Below are positions 37,770-47,173 of a stretch of 64,000 bases of DNA, in pieces (positions within the stretch are counted from its first letter, which is position 1; each line of letters begins with the position of its first letter). The DNA lies in NCBI GenBank assembly GCA_963813555.1, contig CAWEZX010000018.1, positions 124,001 to 188,000 of the forward strand. Reading direction: 5' to 3'. Source of the stretch: Roseiarcus sp963813555. GTDB lineage: Bacteria; Pseudomonadota; Alphaproteobacteria; Rhizobiales; Beijerinckiaceae. Below the pieces are notes generated by a model. The model saw only the letters and a list, made by a program, of their open reading frames with translations. It was not told where the DNA came from and did not search any database. Made by a program: the position numbers and the translations under genes.

Positions 37770-38153
37770 TCACCCTAAATATGCACTTAAGCCTGGGGAC
37801 GCTTCTATCCTTGTCAATTCTGCTGATAGACGAAGTGCATTTTCTCTCGCCTGGGATACCATTTCTTTCGACACACCAGATGGTGGAGAGGTCCTAAGTT
37901 CAGCTTCGAGTTGATCGAGTTCAGCCCGGATAGATGGGATGTCAAGTCGCAGCACCGTGAAGCCTGTACTCATCATGGGAACCCAGGTGAGGCAGAGGCG
38001 TTCGGCGATCGGCAACCAGCAAGAAACGAATATTTCCCGAGAGACAACTGAGATAAGTTGCTTTTGTCGGTCGCTATCCTGCCCTCCGATCAGCAGCTCT
38101 ATAGACATCACCTCTCCTTTCAGCGACCGAACAAATCCAAGCTTACTTTCCAT
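37770..38153 (-). CDS. small protein overlapping effector candidate 1, immunity or chaperone candidate
   Basis: The 127-residue protein begins MESKLGFVRSLKGEVMSIEL and ends in a helical acidic stretch (RAELDQLEAELRTSPPSG, then RLSAELTRIEASPGL). I recognise no family. Its start overlaps the 3' end of the toxin-like gene by 11 bases; an internal ATG (MSIELLIGG) gives a shorter alternative. A small, acidic gene directly coupled to a polymorphic toxin-like C-terminus is the usual layout for an immunity protein, or in injection systems for a loading chaperone. It has a lower GC content than the structural genes. The role is an inference from position only. Confidence 0.55.
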   Translation of the reverse strand: MESKLGFVRSLKGEVMSIELLIGGQDSDRQKQLISVVSREIFVSCWLPIAERLCLTWVPMMSTGFTVLRLDIPSIRAELDQLEAELRTSPPSGVSKEMVSQARENALRLSAELTRIEASPGLSAYLG

Positions 38154-40330
38154 AGCGAACAGAAAAGACCCAATCTGGAAATCTAGTTCGAAGCTGCACC
38201 AGCTGTGCTTCTACCTCTGCCCTTAAGCTTGGAGTATCCGCGTCGATGGCGAACTCGTATCTTCTGACACTGCGTACCTCTTCTACGGTTGGGAAAGCTT
38301 GAGAGCCGCCCTTCGCTGGCCGGGTCGTAGCGGCAGTTTGCAGGTTCTGAATTCGAGTAACAGTCTTGTCGTATATCTGGTTCTGCGCCCAGGTCTTCTC
38401 ATCGGATCCAGGGAAAGGCAGGTTCGTCTTCGGGTTGATGCGGTTTAGCCCCAATGCTGATTTATCCTCCGTGATGGTCCCAGCGCAAATCACATCCATC
38501 TCGCCAGTCGGTTTCCCCGTCTGGTCTGTAATTTCCGTCAGGCGGGATCCGCCGTACTTTGCTTCCGCGCCGGTCTGCACGGCGGCCATCACCGAGGCCA
38601 CAATCAAACCCTTTGGGTCAGCCATGCGGTCGAGGAGGCGGTCCGTGAACTGGTCCCAGGTAACGTTCTGGTACCTCAGTTCTTGATATACTTGATCTGT
38701 GGTGGTTGTGAACACAACAGACGCTTCGTGTGTCAGCAATGAGCTAACAATACGCCCGAACGCGATCTTTCCTATACTTGCAACAGCCGCACTACCGACC
38801 ATTCTAGAAAAGAGACCTTGTGACAATTTCCCGCCAAATTTTGACAGAATCACGCTCACGATGATATCGAGGCCAACACGGCCCCAATCCACCTTGTCGC
38901 CGAGAGCCAACTGCACCCCAGCACCACCGAGTGTCGCTACGATTGGGGCCCCGACAGAGATTGTGTTCGCTGCGGCAACGGTGCCGACTTCAAAACCAAA
39001 GGCTGTTGTTGTGGTTCCTGTGGCTCCGGCAGCGCCCGCAGCTGCCCCGCCAGTAGCGATGATCGCCAGCACACCCAACGTCAGGAAAGAAGCGTCGCGG
39101 GTGTATTCCAACACTGTGACCGTTTTCTCCCCAGCGCTGATAATGCCATCATGATATTCCTGCCAAAGCCGCGCCGAGTTTTTCGCTTCCACCTCGGCTT
39201 CGCTAAGCAAGGTTGCGGCGGCGCCGAAAGCATTAATTGATAGGTTCACCTGCGCCAAACTTGCTAGGTACTCAGCTCTGCCTGCCGCGTTAAGCAATTC
39301 ATCTGGCTTGCCGCGCACTCCAGCGAAGGTCGTCACTAAAAACGATGTAACTGGAGATTCGTCGTTGATTTTGCTTTGAATCTCGTAGCCGCTACGCGCG
39401 TAATCCGCCTTGTCGCGAACCTTTCTTAGTGAATCGCTCAACGATTTCCGGGCCTGCTCAACCAGCTGGTCGCGCTGCGCCTGATTCATTCGAATGACGA
39501 GCCCCTTGAACTTGGTGGTATATTCATTTGGTTGGTCTCCAACCCGCAACTCGTCCACGGCGGCCATTACGTCGGCGGCGTTCTGTGCATCACCGCCCCC
39601 AAGTTGTAAGAGGGTATTGTTAGCCTGCGGCGGGGCTGTTTCAGCCGCTTGTTGGCGTATCCCAGCGTGGCCGAGGATCACATGCGTCAACTCATGCGCC
39701 AGCAGCCGCTGCCCGGTTTCCGACCCCGGCGCAAACTGCCCCTGGCCGAATACGATGTCGTTGCCAAAGGTATAGGCGAGCGCGTCGATGGCGCGGGCCG
39801 ATTCCGCTGCGCTCTGATCGGTATGGATGCGCACATTGCCAAAATCCCGGCCGAACCGAGACTCCATGTCCGTCCGCGTCGACGAGTTCGAGCGGCCGGC
39901 CGGATGTGGATAGGGTCTGATGGACGATCGATGGGGCGTTGGTATGGGCGGCGGCCGTCTTGGCGCTGCGCCGGATCGTCGCCGCTCCGCCGGTTTGGTC
40001 CAGCTCCTTTTTCTGGCACTCCTCGCACATCTCGCCGCCTGCCGCGCAAGTGCAAGCGCCGGCTGCGGCTGCGCCAGATTGCTTGCGCATCACCGTGTCG
40101 GCGACCTCGTCCGGCTCCTTTTCCTCGGGGTCATCGGCGGAGCCGACCGCGAGCTTGGCCTGGATCGCGCCTGAGCGCAGCAGGCTCAACACGGCCTGAT
40201 TGCCGATGTCGCGCTGGAGCTGGAGCATGGGGCGCAGCGGCGGCAGTTCGGCCTCGGCGACGCGGGCAGGCGCGCCCTGCCTTTCCGACCGGCCGGTCTG
40301 CTTCGTGCTCTGGGCGGCGTGCTCCATCAT
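38143..40330 (-). pseudogene. eCIS-associated DUF4157 protein, effector candidate 1 (nuclease-like C-terminus), one extra base
   Basis: The first segment carries the shared module (LQLQRDIGNQAVLSLLRSGA then IQAKLAVGSADDPEE) and SIVHQTLSTSGRPL. Removing one base in GAGTTC at 39884-39889 joins it to MESRFGRDFGNVRIHTDQSA and LLAHELTHVILGH (HExxH-like, near residue 210). The repaired protein has 728 residues. A helical region and hydrophobic hairpins (about 420-520) follow. The C-terminal 130 residues include GEMDVICAGTITEDKSA near 608-624, which has the D...ExK-like spacing of PD-(D/E)XK nuclease toxins. It lies 11 bases after the AAA+ ATPase gene. I think the break is a sequencing error at a GANTC site. 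Confidence 0.7.
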
Positions 40331-40341
40331 CCACGTCCCTG

Positions 40342-42531
40342 CTATCCGACCCGTTTACGCTCCGCATATCCGCCCATGTCGCTTGCCATGACCAGCTTGC
40401 CCTGCTTCTGGAACTCGCGGCGAACGCCCTCCAGCACATGCTCCATGCTGATCGTCGCTTCGCGCCCGCCTTCCTCCGCAGCCAGGAAGGCGGCGTAGAG
40501 CGCGGCGTTGCGGATGTTCCCGCCGGGCAACTTGAATTGTTTGGCGACGAAAGCGAAGTCCAGCGCCGGGTCGACCGGCGCCCGTTTCGGGAACTGCTTG
40601 CGCCAGATGTGCTCGCGCGCGGCGTCGTCAGGAAACGGAAACTCGATGCTGTCGTGCAGGCGGCGCAAAAACGCCTCGTCGATGTTCTTCTGGAAGTTCG
40701 TCGCCAGAAGCACGATGCCGTCGTACTGCTCGAGGCGTTGCAGCAGGTAATTCACTTCGGTGTTGGCGTAACGGTCATGGGCGTCCTTGACTTCCGTGCG
40801 CTTGCCGAAAATGGCGTCGCATTCGTCGAAGAACAGGATGCACTGGCTGCGCTCGGCCTCGGCGAAGATGGCGCTGAGCTGTTTTTCCGTCTCGCCGATA
40901 TACTTGCTCGCCACGGTGGAGAGATCGATCTGAAACAGTTCCAGGGAAAGGGCCTGAGCGAGCACCTCAGCGGCCATGGTCTTGCCGGTTCCGGGCGGTC
41001 CACTGAAGAGCACGGCGACGCCTCTTCCCCGCGCCAATTTCTCGCCGAAGCCCCAGTCGCGGTGGACGGTGTGGCGGTTGGCGACCCGCGCCGCCACCGT
41101 GCGCAGCTGGCGCTTACGATCGTCCGGCAGAACGAGATCGTCCCAGTCGTAGCGCAGGCTGGCGATGACGGCGAAACGCTGCAGGTTCGGCGTCGCGAAC
41201 GCGCGGCCCGCCGCGACGAGATCGTCGACGGTCGGCTCGGGGGCGTCGGGATCGCGCAGCGCCGCCCCGGCGCGCGCCATCGCCATCACCTGGCCGATTC
41301 TCGCCGCGCCAAAGGGAAACATGTCGGCAAGGCGATCCACGTCCGCGCTGCCAAATTGGCCCTGCGTGACCGCCGCCCAATGATCGCGCCGCTCGGCGGC
41401 GTCCGACGGCTCGACCGTCAGTCTCCACAACCGGGCGCGCGGCGGAAAACGCTGCAGCTCGTCGCCCCCGAGGACGATGGCGTCGCGCCCGACATCCTGC
41501 AGTCGGGACAGCAATTGCCGCTCCCGCGCGCTCGCAAGGGAACGGTCCGCCGGAACGGCAGCCGGGTTCGCGCCGGGCAGAACCGGAAGGGCGTTCCAGA
41601 GGATGGCGTCACGAACGATGGCCGCCTCCAGGTCCGGCTCTTCCATGAGCCGCGCCGTGTCCACAATCAGCAGCGGCCGGCGCAGGCCCCAGCCGATGGC
41701 GTTGGCGACCTCCTCTAGCGGCGCTTCCGCTCGGCCGAGGAGGTGCAGTATGTTGCCGCCGGCCGGCCAGCGATCCAGAGCACGCAGCAAAGCCTTCAGC
41801 GTCTCCCGCGTCCGTGAGGACACGCTCGGTTCGCGTGCGTCGGCGGCCGGCTGCACCACCTTGACCCCGATGCCCGAAACGGGCGGCTGATCCAGCAGAA
41901 AGCGCAGCACCGAGTTATCGAGCTTCAGGAATTTGCGGATGAGGGTGGGTCGGCGATCGTGGACGTCCTCCGCGAGCTCGAGGAGACGAAGCCGAATGAG
42001 CGGCGCGGAGGGCGCGAGCGATCGAGAGATCGCAATCCGCTCCTCGAAACTGCGGCCGATCAGGCTCAGCGCCATCGCCGCCCCCGGCCGCTTGCGCGTG
42101 GCGTCGTCCTGGAGATAGGCGTAGATCGTTTCGTAGCGAATATCGAGTTCCGGCGCGAGCGCGATCAGGACAAGGCCCGCTTCGACGTCCCCAAGCCCGC
42201 ACAGTTGCGTGAGACGCGAGAACGAAGGCGCGCGCCCGTCAGGGAGGCTCGCTGCGGCGCGGGCGTCGTTGTCGCGCCGCCGGTTGGCGATTTCGTCCTC
42301 GAGTTCGGGCAGCGCGTCGCTGGATGGCCGTGACTGATCGCCGTTGCTCAGGCTGTCCAGCAAGCCGTCGACCGTGACCTCGGTGATCACGAGGCCGCGC
42401 AAGGGCTCGGGATCGTTGGACTGGCGCCCCGCCCGGGCGACCAGCACGGCGCGCCGCAGCAACAGGTCGAGATAGTCCAGTTCGGCGCGCAACTGCGCGA
42501 CGCTGTCCGGAAAAGCGACGAGCTTATCCAT
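40342..42531 (-). CDS. eCIS AAA+ ATPase (Afp15/Pvc15-like)
   Basis: From ATG 42531 (MDKLVAFPDSVAQLRAEL) the protein has 729 residues. The N-terminal two thirds is helical and less conserved (winged-helix-like AGLVLIALAPELDIRYETIY, then a degenerate ATPase-like part). The C-terminal AAA+ module holds Walker A FSGPPGTGKTMAAEVL (near 510), Walker B ILFFDECDAIFGKR (near 568), sensor and arginine-finger segments (LLATNFQKNIDEAFLRR). Such ATPases are core eCIS genes, thought to act in assembly or effector loading. It overlaps the tape-measure gene stop by one base (TGATG). Confidence 0.92.
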   Translation of the reverse strand: MDKLVAFPDSVAQLRAELDYLDLLLRRAVLVARAGRQSNDPEPLRGLVITEVTVDGLLDSLSNGDQSRPSSDALPELEDEIANRRRDNDARAAASLPDGRAPSFSRLTQLCGLGDVEAGLVLIALAPELDIRYETIYAYLQDDATRKRPGAAMALSLIGRSFEERIAISRSLAPSAPLIRLRLLELAEDVHDRRPTLIRKFLKLDNSVLRFLLDQPPVSGIGVKVVQPAADAREPSVSSRTRETLKALLRALDRWPAGGNILHLLGRAEAPLEEVANAIGWGLRRPLLIVDTARLMEEPDLEAAIVRDAILWNALPVLPGANPAAVPADRSLASARERQLLSRLQDVGRDAIVLGGDELQRFPPRARLWRLTVEPSDAAERRDHWAAVTQGQFGSADVDRLADMFPFGAARIGQVMAMARAGAALRDPDAPEPTVDDLVAAGRAFATPNLQRFAVIASLRYDWDDLVLPDDRKRQLRTVAARVANRHTVHRDWGFGEKLARGRGVAVLFSGPPGTGKTMAAEVLAQALSLELFQIDLSTVASKYIGETEKQLSAIFAEAERSQCILFFDECDAIFGKRTEVKDAHDRYANTEVNYLLQRLEQYDGIVLLATNFQKNIDEAFLRRLHDSIEFPFPDDAAREHIWRKQFPKRAPVDPALDFAFVAKQFKLPGGNIRNAALYAAFLAAEEGGREATISMEHVLEGVRREFQKQGKLVMASDMGGYAERKRVG

Positions 42532-44108
42532 CACAGCCCTTCCAGGACATAGACAACGCGCCGCCGGCGCAGCCATTCGACGCCGTCAAGCGGGTCGTCC
42601 GCCCCCGAAATGTGCAGCGCCACCGACCAGGGGCTGGGCTCGAGCACGATCCGGAGTTCGTTCTCCTCGATCAGAACCCGGCCGGGAACCCGAAGGAAGT
42701 GCCGGACAATCGACTCGCGGCCCGCGGCGCGGAAGCCGCGGATGCGCGCCGCGAGGCCCAGAGCGAGTGCGGCGGCGGCGGCGTCCAGCGCCGCCGGCCA
42801 GTCCGGCGCCTCAGGAAACAGGTTCAAGGCGCTGACGGGCGTCGCCTCCAAGACCTGGGCGATTCCGAGCCGGGCGGGTTCCTCAAGCAGGCCGGCGAGC
42901 AGACCGGCCGCGGGCTCGACTTTTTCGCCGGGTCGCCAAGGGCGCAGCAGCCGCATGCCGGCGCCGGCGAGCAAGGCCTGGAACACACGCGGCCCGATGG
43001 CGGGATCTGCGATGCGCCGCGCCCAGCCGAGACGGCGGACGATCGGGTAGAGCAGCAGCAGGCCTGCGCAATCGACGCGCGTCCAGAGCGGCCCGGCGCT
43101 TCGCGGCGACGGAGCCGCGGAGGGCGTGATCTCGCGCAACGCCTCGAGCGCCGACGTCGCGCTCGCCGACATCCGGCCCGTGTGCTCCAGTTGGCGCCGG
43201 ATGCGCTCGCACCAGTCCGGGAAGCGCGCCATGATTTCTGCGAGCGGCGGCGGCAGCGCGGCTGCGACGGCGTCATGGGGCGGCGCCGAGGGCCGAGCGG
43301 GGCCGGAGGGAGGGCGTGCGCCGCGCCACGCCAGAAGCGCGGGCTCCTCGAGGAACCGGAGCAGGAGCCGCGCTCCGTACCAGAGCCCGCGCAGCGGCGT
43401 CTCCCGGCCGAACTTGAGCCAGAGCTCGATCGCCTGGCGGCGGCTCGCCGCCTCGCCGACGGCCGGCGGCGAGCGCATCGTCGCGAGGGCGGAGGCGATC
43501 GCGATCAGTTGCGCCGCCGTCAGCGCGCCGTCCCCGCCCTCGGCCTCCGCGACAGCGCGCATGAGCCGCTCCATGCCGACCTCGTCGAGCAGCGCCAGCG
43601 TCGCTGTGAGCCTGCCTTCGCGGCTCAGTTCCTCAATGACGTCGCCGAGAACGGCGCCGGATTCGAGGAGCAGATCGAGCACGATAATTGTCGGGTGGCG
43701 ACCCGCTTTGGCGTCCAACTCGGGAAATTGCCAGGACCTGCCTTCCGGCGGTCCGCGCGCGGCGTGGACGATCATCGCCACGACATAGGACGCGCGGTTC
43801 TCGAAACGGCGCAGTCTCTCGCCTTCGCCGTCCGGCCGGGCAAGCGCTTCGTGCAGCGCGCGGGCGACAGCATTGGCCCACGCGCCGGCGAGCCTGCCCC
43901 GTTTCAGGTCGGCGAGGCTCATCCCTAGCTTCACGTCCAGCCGGCGAAGCCGCACCACCACCGGCTGGCGGTCGAGGCTCGGCCCGAGGCGCTCCGACAG
44001 CTCGCGCGGCAGGACCTGCCGGGCGACGTCCTCGACAAGCGCGCCCATCTCCTCTTGCCCGCGAGGGACAACGCAGCGGGTCGCGAGCTTGCCGATGCGG
44101 AGGGTCAT
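42531..44108 (-). CDS. contractile injection system tape measure protein (Afp14/CIS_TMP-like)
   Basis: The 525-residue protein matches the remembered layout of eCIS tape-measure proteins. The N-terminus has ALVEDVARQVLPRELSERLG and RQPVVVRLRRLDVKLGMSLA, then AGAWANAVARALHEAL. The C-terminal part has LLLLYPIVRRLGWARRI and GMRLLRPWRPGEKVEP, corresponding to the hydrophobic LLHP-type motif. This family fixes sheath-tube length. The gene sits directly before the ATPase, as in Afp and PVC loci. It overlaps the fibre candidate before it by four bases and the ATPase after it by one. It is compact for a tape measure, which suggests a short particle. Confidence 0.75.
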   Translation of the reverse strand: MTLRIGKLATRCVVPRGQEEMGALVEDVARQVLPRELSERLGPSLDRQPVVVRLRRLDVKLGMSLADLKRGRLAGAWANAVARALHEALARPDGEGERLRRFENRASYVVAMIVHAARGPPEGRSWQFPELDAKAGRHPTIIVLDLLLESGAVLGDVIEELSREGRLTATLALLDEVGMERLMRAVAEAEGGDGALTAAQLIAIASALATMRSPPAVGEAASRRQAIELWLKFGRETPLRGLWYGARLLLRFLEEPALLAWRGARPPSGPARPSAPPHDAVAAALPPPLAEIMARFPDWCERIRRQLEHTGRMSASATSALEALREITPSAAPSPRSAGPLWTRVDCAGLLLLYPIVRRLGWARRIADPAIGPRVFQALLAGAGMRLLRPWRPGEKVEPAAGLLAGLLEEPARLGIAQVLEATPVSALNLFPEAPDWPAALDAAAAALALGLAARIRGFRAAGRESIVRHFLRVPGRVLIEENELRIVLEPSPWSVALHISGADDPLDGVEWLRRRRVVYVLEGL

Positions 44109-45412
44109 GGGCGAAAGATAACAACGAACGCAACGCTGACAGTTTCAAATACCGAAGTCAAAGCGGTCAAATCACCTGTAACGACGCAATCGACCGTTAT
44201 TTTTACGTTGGTAGTCGACGTTCCCGACGTCGGCGTTACTGTAATACCTGATAGCGATATGCCCGCCAGAGCTGTGGCGGCGGCTGTCGTCAACCAAGTT
44301 TCCAGATTATTTCTTCTAATTAATTCAAATCCTGCAATGCTTGCCTGCACATCGACGCTTGAGAAGCTCGTTAAAGTCGTATTGAGAGTTATCGCTGGGC
44401 TCGTAAAAGGTCCTGTGACGTTTCCAGATATAGTTACCGTGATAGGGGCCGGATTTGCTATATTAGGCATAAACTGGACATCTGGCGCGGGGGCAGGGCT
44501 TGTCAGCGACACCCAATTGTCGGCGCTTTGCTCGTACAAAAACTGTCCCTGAAGGAACAAATCGCCGGCAATTTTCACATTTCCGGTGGCCGACGGCAGC
44601 GGGGTATTTGGCAATCCTGTAACAGCTGGATTAGTAGGATTAAGTATAAAATCATCACCGATCAACATGTTGCCCTGTACAAGCATATTTCCATCAGAAT
44701 ACACACCATTCGGTGTTTTGACGTGGATGTAACCTTCTGGCGATGGTGGAAAGTTGTAATCTGGCGCCGGTCCGTAGAAGACATAAGCATTGGGTTCGGC
44801 GATATCATCCGGCGCGATAATCGATTGCGCTCGAATTTTCACATAGCTGCGCCGGCTGTACCAATTCGGCGGCAAGGTGAAATAGAAGCCGATGGTCGAA
44901 TTGTAGTTCAGATTGACGAGCCCGAGACAAATGCCCTTCAAATCAAGGTTCGGATTGGGCGTACCCGGAGCAGGCACGACCGACGGGTTTCGCGCCATCA
45001 AGGAAAACGATTCCGCCCAGCGCGTATTCTGGGACAGCTGGTTGCAGAGCTGGTAGCCGGGCGCCGGCGAGCCGGACGCCGTCTCTGTGTAGACGATCCA
45101 GATCTCGCACGTGCCCGTCTGCAATCCCGCGGGGCTGAGCAGCGGCGTGAGGGAAACGGGCGCGGTGACGTAGATCTCGCGACCGATCTGGTCGATCGCG
45201 AACCCCGCCGTCACCGACAGGAATTGCGCCGGCGTCGACGGGACCGAACTCGCGTCCGGGACCATATGCAGGCCCTTGACGATTCCATGCAGATGCAGCT
45301 CCTGGTTGAGCAGCCGCCGCATGGCGACGTGATAGGATTGCTCATCAGTGAAATCGCTGCTCTGGAGGTACTCGCCATCGTAGTACTTCAGGCGTTGCGT
45401 GGTCGACGCCAT
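44105..45412 (-). CDS. eCIS fibre/attachment candidate with AT-rich C-terminus
   Basis: The 435 residues start with the module shared by three consecutive genes: LKYYDGEYLQSSDFTDEQSY, LHLHGIVKGLHM, then AGFAIDQIGREIYVTAPV. The rest (about 190-435) is rich in Ser, Thr, Asn, Pro and Gly (VFYGPAPDYNFPPSPEGYIH, then ISGNVTGPFTSPAITLNTTL), as in phage fibre shafts and tips. The DNA coding for the second half is clearly lower in GC than the neighbours, a frequent sign of exchanged receptor-binding tips. I infer a tail-fibre or surface-attachment role in the baseplate. It is the last of the three before the tape measure. Confidence 0.6.
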   Translation of the reverse strand: MASTTQRLKYYDGEYLQSSDFTDEQSYHVAMRRLLNQELHLHGIVKGLHMVPDASSVPSTPAQFLSVTAGFAIDQIGREIYVTAPVSLTPLLSPAGLQTGTCEIWIVYTETASGSPAPGYQLCNQLSQNTRWAESFSLMARNPSVVPAPGTPNPNLDLKGICLGLVNLNYNSTIGFYFTLPPNWYSRRSYVKIRAQSIIAPDDIAEPNAYVFYGPAPDYNFPPSPEGYIHVKTPNGVYSDGNMLVQGNMLIGDDFILNPTNPAVTGLPNTPLPSATGNVKIAGDLFLQGQFLYEQSADNWVSLTSPAPAPDVQFMPNIANPAPITVTISGNVTGPFTSPAITLNTTLTSFSSVDVQASIAGFELIRRNNLETWLTTAAATALAGISLSGITVTPTSGTSTTNVKITVDCVVTGDLTALTSVFETVSVAFVVIFRP

Positions 45413-45439
45413 GGGAAAATCTCCGTCGTCTGGGGGTGA

Positions 45440-47149
45440 TTATCGCCGGCGGCGCGGCCCTCTCGGCTGACGTTTTGGCGGCTCGGGGGGCGGGGGCTCC
45501 GGCTCCGTCGGTTCGATGTCGTCGGGGGCTCGACCTTCATCAGACCAGCGTGCTTGACCGATTTCATCGCCCTTAGAGTCTTCCTCCGGCAAGTGATCCC
45601 TCAGCACATGCCGCACCGTTCCGTCGGTATCCGGGTACAATTTCACGCTGTCTTGACGGCGGAGAAGCGTCTGAGACAGAAATGCCTGGACCGGATCGAG
45701 CATCGGGAACTTGGTCCCGTCCCTTTCGGAGAATGTCTTTAGATCGAGATTACGCGCGTATTCGGCCGCGCGACGCGCTTCCTTATTCTTGAAAATTTCT
45801 GGCGAAACCATACTCGAATTCGTAAAGGCGAAGCCCTTGGTCAACGAATCGAAGCCCGCCTTCGCCGCCCGCAATATCGCCGCCGCGGATTCGTAGCGGG
45901 CGCTCACATCTGTCTCAAATTCCCGCAGAAAGGTGTCGCAATCGAAGGGGCCGTAATCGGGACAACATTCACGCCGAGGTTCGCGCCCCTCGAGGGCCGG
46001 CTCGCCGACGGCCGCTCCACTGAGGCTCCCGGTCACTATCGTGCTGATCGCGACGGGCAGAAGATTGGCGAACGACCAGACATAGCGGCGCGGCGTGTTG
46101 CAAACACGGCAGAGGCGACCGTCGACGATTTCCACCGTGCCCAGCACGACGCATCGAGCTTTCTCCGGCTCGCAGCAACCGAACACCAGGTCGGACATGA
46201 CGCAGTCGTACTGATACCGCAGCATCAGCTCGAACAATCGACAGTAGCACGCGCGCATCTCCTCGGCGTAATCGTCGCGATCACGCTCAGGGCAGTGCAG
46301 GCATTCCAACTCTCTCAGAAGGCAGCAATCGAGCTCGTCGGGGCAGAGTTTGATCTGCTCGATAAAAAAGCCCCTGAGCATTCGGAAGAGCTCGCACTGG
46401 CAGTTCCGGACCTCATGCCGGCGGTCCCTGTCGTACTCTTTGCAATCCATGACCTCTCTGATCTCGGGCATCCGTTCCTTCATGAGCCGTCCCACTGGAT
46501 TGTCGCGGAACAGCCGGAAGCAATGCTTGAGGCGCTGTTCCAGCCAGACGAGGTAGGAATGCTCCTCGGGAAGCCGATCAGTCACCTCGAGCCGGAAGGT
46601 CTCCTTGGTTCGCGTCGGAACGCAGTCTTGCGGACCCGTGGCGCATCCGGCTTGAAAGGGCGTTTCGAACTGACAATCTTCTTCGTCGTAGCAAATCAAT
46701 ACGTAAAAGCACTGCTTGATCCGGCATTCGCGTTCGCCGTCATCCCACTCGCAGGGATCGCGCCCGCGCTCTTCCCAGATCAGTCTCTTGGCGCGCAGCG
46801 CCCCGACGACGTCGAAATGTTGTTTTTCGCAAACGATGATGTCGTTGCCGCAATCGTCGATCGCATAGCCGTCGTGCACGACGATATGGCCGTTGCAGCA
46901 TGGATCGCAGGTGAGTTTCAGGCCGCAGACCACCCCGTGCCCGTGGAGAGCGCGATTGCGCAGCTTGTTCTTCTCGACCTGGTATTTGACCTGCAGCGAC
47001 AGGTCCGCGTCCGTCAGCAAGTGCCCGCAGTGATACTTGGGGCGGTCGAAGCAGACCAGCTCGCAACAGGTGCAGACCGGGGGCGGACGCCCACAACGGT
47101 CACAGATTTCCTGACTGGCGACAGGAGGCTGGGTTTGTGCGTAATTCAT
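45440..47149 (-). CDS. cysteine-rich eCIS fibre/attachment candidate
   Basis: The 569-residue protein has a cysteine-rich start (CDRCGRPPPVCTCCELVCFD), then the shared module (YHCGHLLTDADLSLQVKYQ, LHGHGVVCGLKL, and DGYAIDDCGNDIIVCEKQ). The middle (about 130-330) is charged, with many further cysteines (CFYVLICYDEEDCQFETPF, CDELDCCLLRELECLHC-like clusters) arranged in pairs. The C-terminus is Pro/Arg-rich (EPTEPEPPPPEPPK). About 40 cysteines is extreme for a cytoplasmically assembled particle and suggests metal binding or disulphides after release. It lies 24 bases after the next fibre candidate and before another. The role is inferred from position and the shared module. Confidence 0.55.
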   Translation of the reverse strand: MNYAQTQPPVASQEICDRCGRPPPVCTCCELVCFDRPKYHCGHLLTDADLSLQVKYQVEKNKLRNRALHGHGVVCGLKLTCDPCCNGHIVVHDGYAIDDCGNDIIVCEKQHFDVVGALRAKRLIWEERGRDPCEWDDGERECRIKQCFYVLICYDEEDCQFETPFQAGCATGPQDCVPTRTKETFRLEVTDRLPEEHSYLVWLEQRLKHCFRLFRDNPVGRLMKERMPEIREVMDCKEYDRDRRHEVRNCQCELFRMLRGFFIEQIKLCPDELDCCLLRELECLHCPERDRDDYAEEMRACYCRLFELMLRYQYDCVMSDLVFGCCEPEKARCVVLGTVEIVDGRLCRVCNTPRRYVWSFANLLPVAISTIVTGSLSGAAVGEPALEGREPRRECCPDYGPFDCDTFLREFETDVSARYESAAAILRAAKAGFDSLTKGFAFTNSSMVSPEIFKNKEARRAAEYARNLDLKTFSERDGTKFPMLDPVQAFLSQTLLRRQDSVKLYPDTDGTVRHVLRDHLPEEDSKGDEIGQARWSDEGRAPDDIEPTEPEPPPPEPPKRQPRGPRRRR

Positions 47150-47173
47150 TGCCGATGTCCTTTTGCTGCGCGC

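Noticed and set aside
39649..41718. Long plus-strand reading frame opposite the ATPase gene
   Set aside because: It is a GC-rich shadow of the AAA+ ATPase and effector genes, with low-complexity Arg/Ala content and no family motifs. Similar shadows at 1822-3063 and 10831-12561 were dropped for the same reason.
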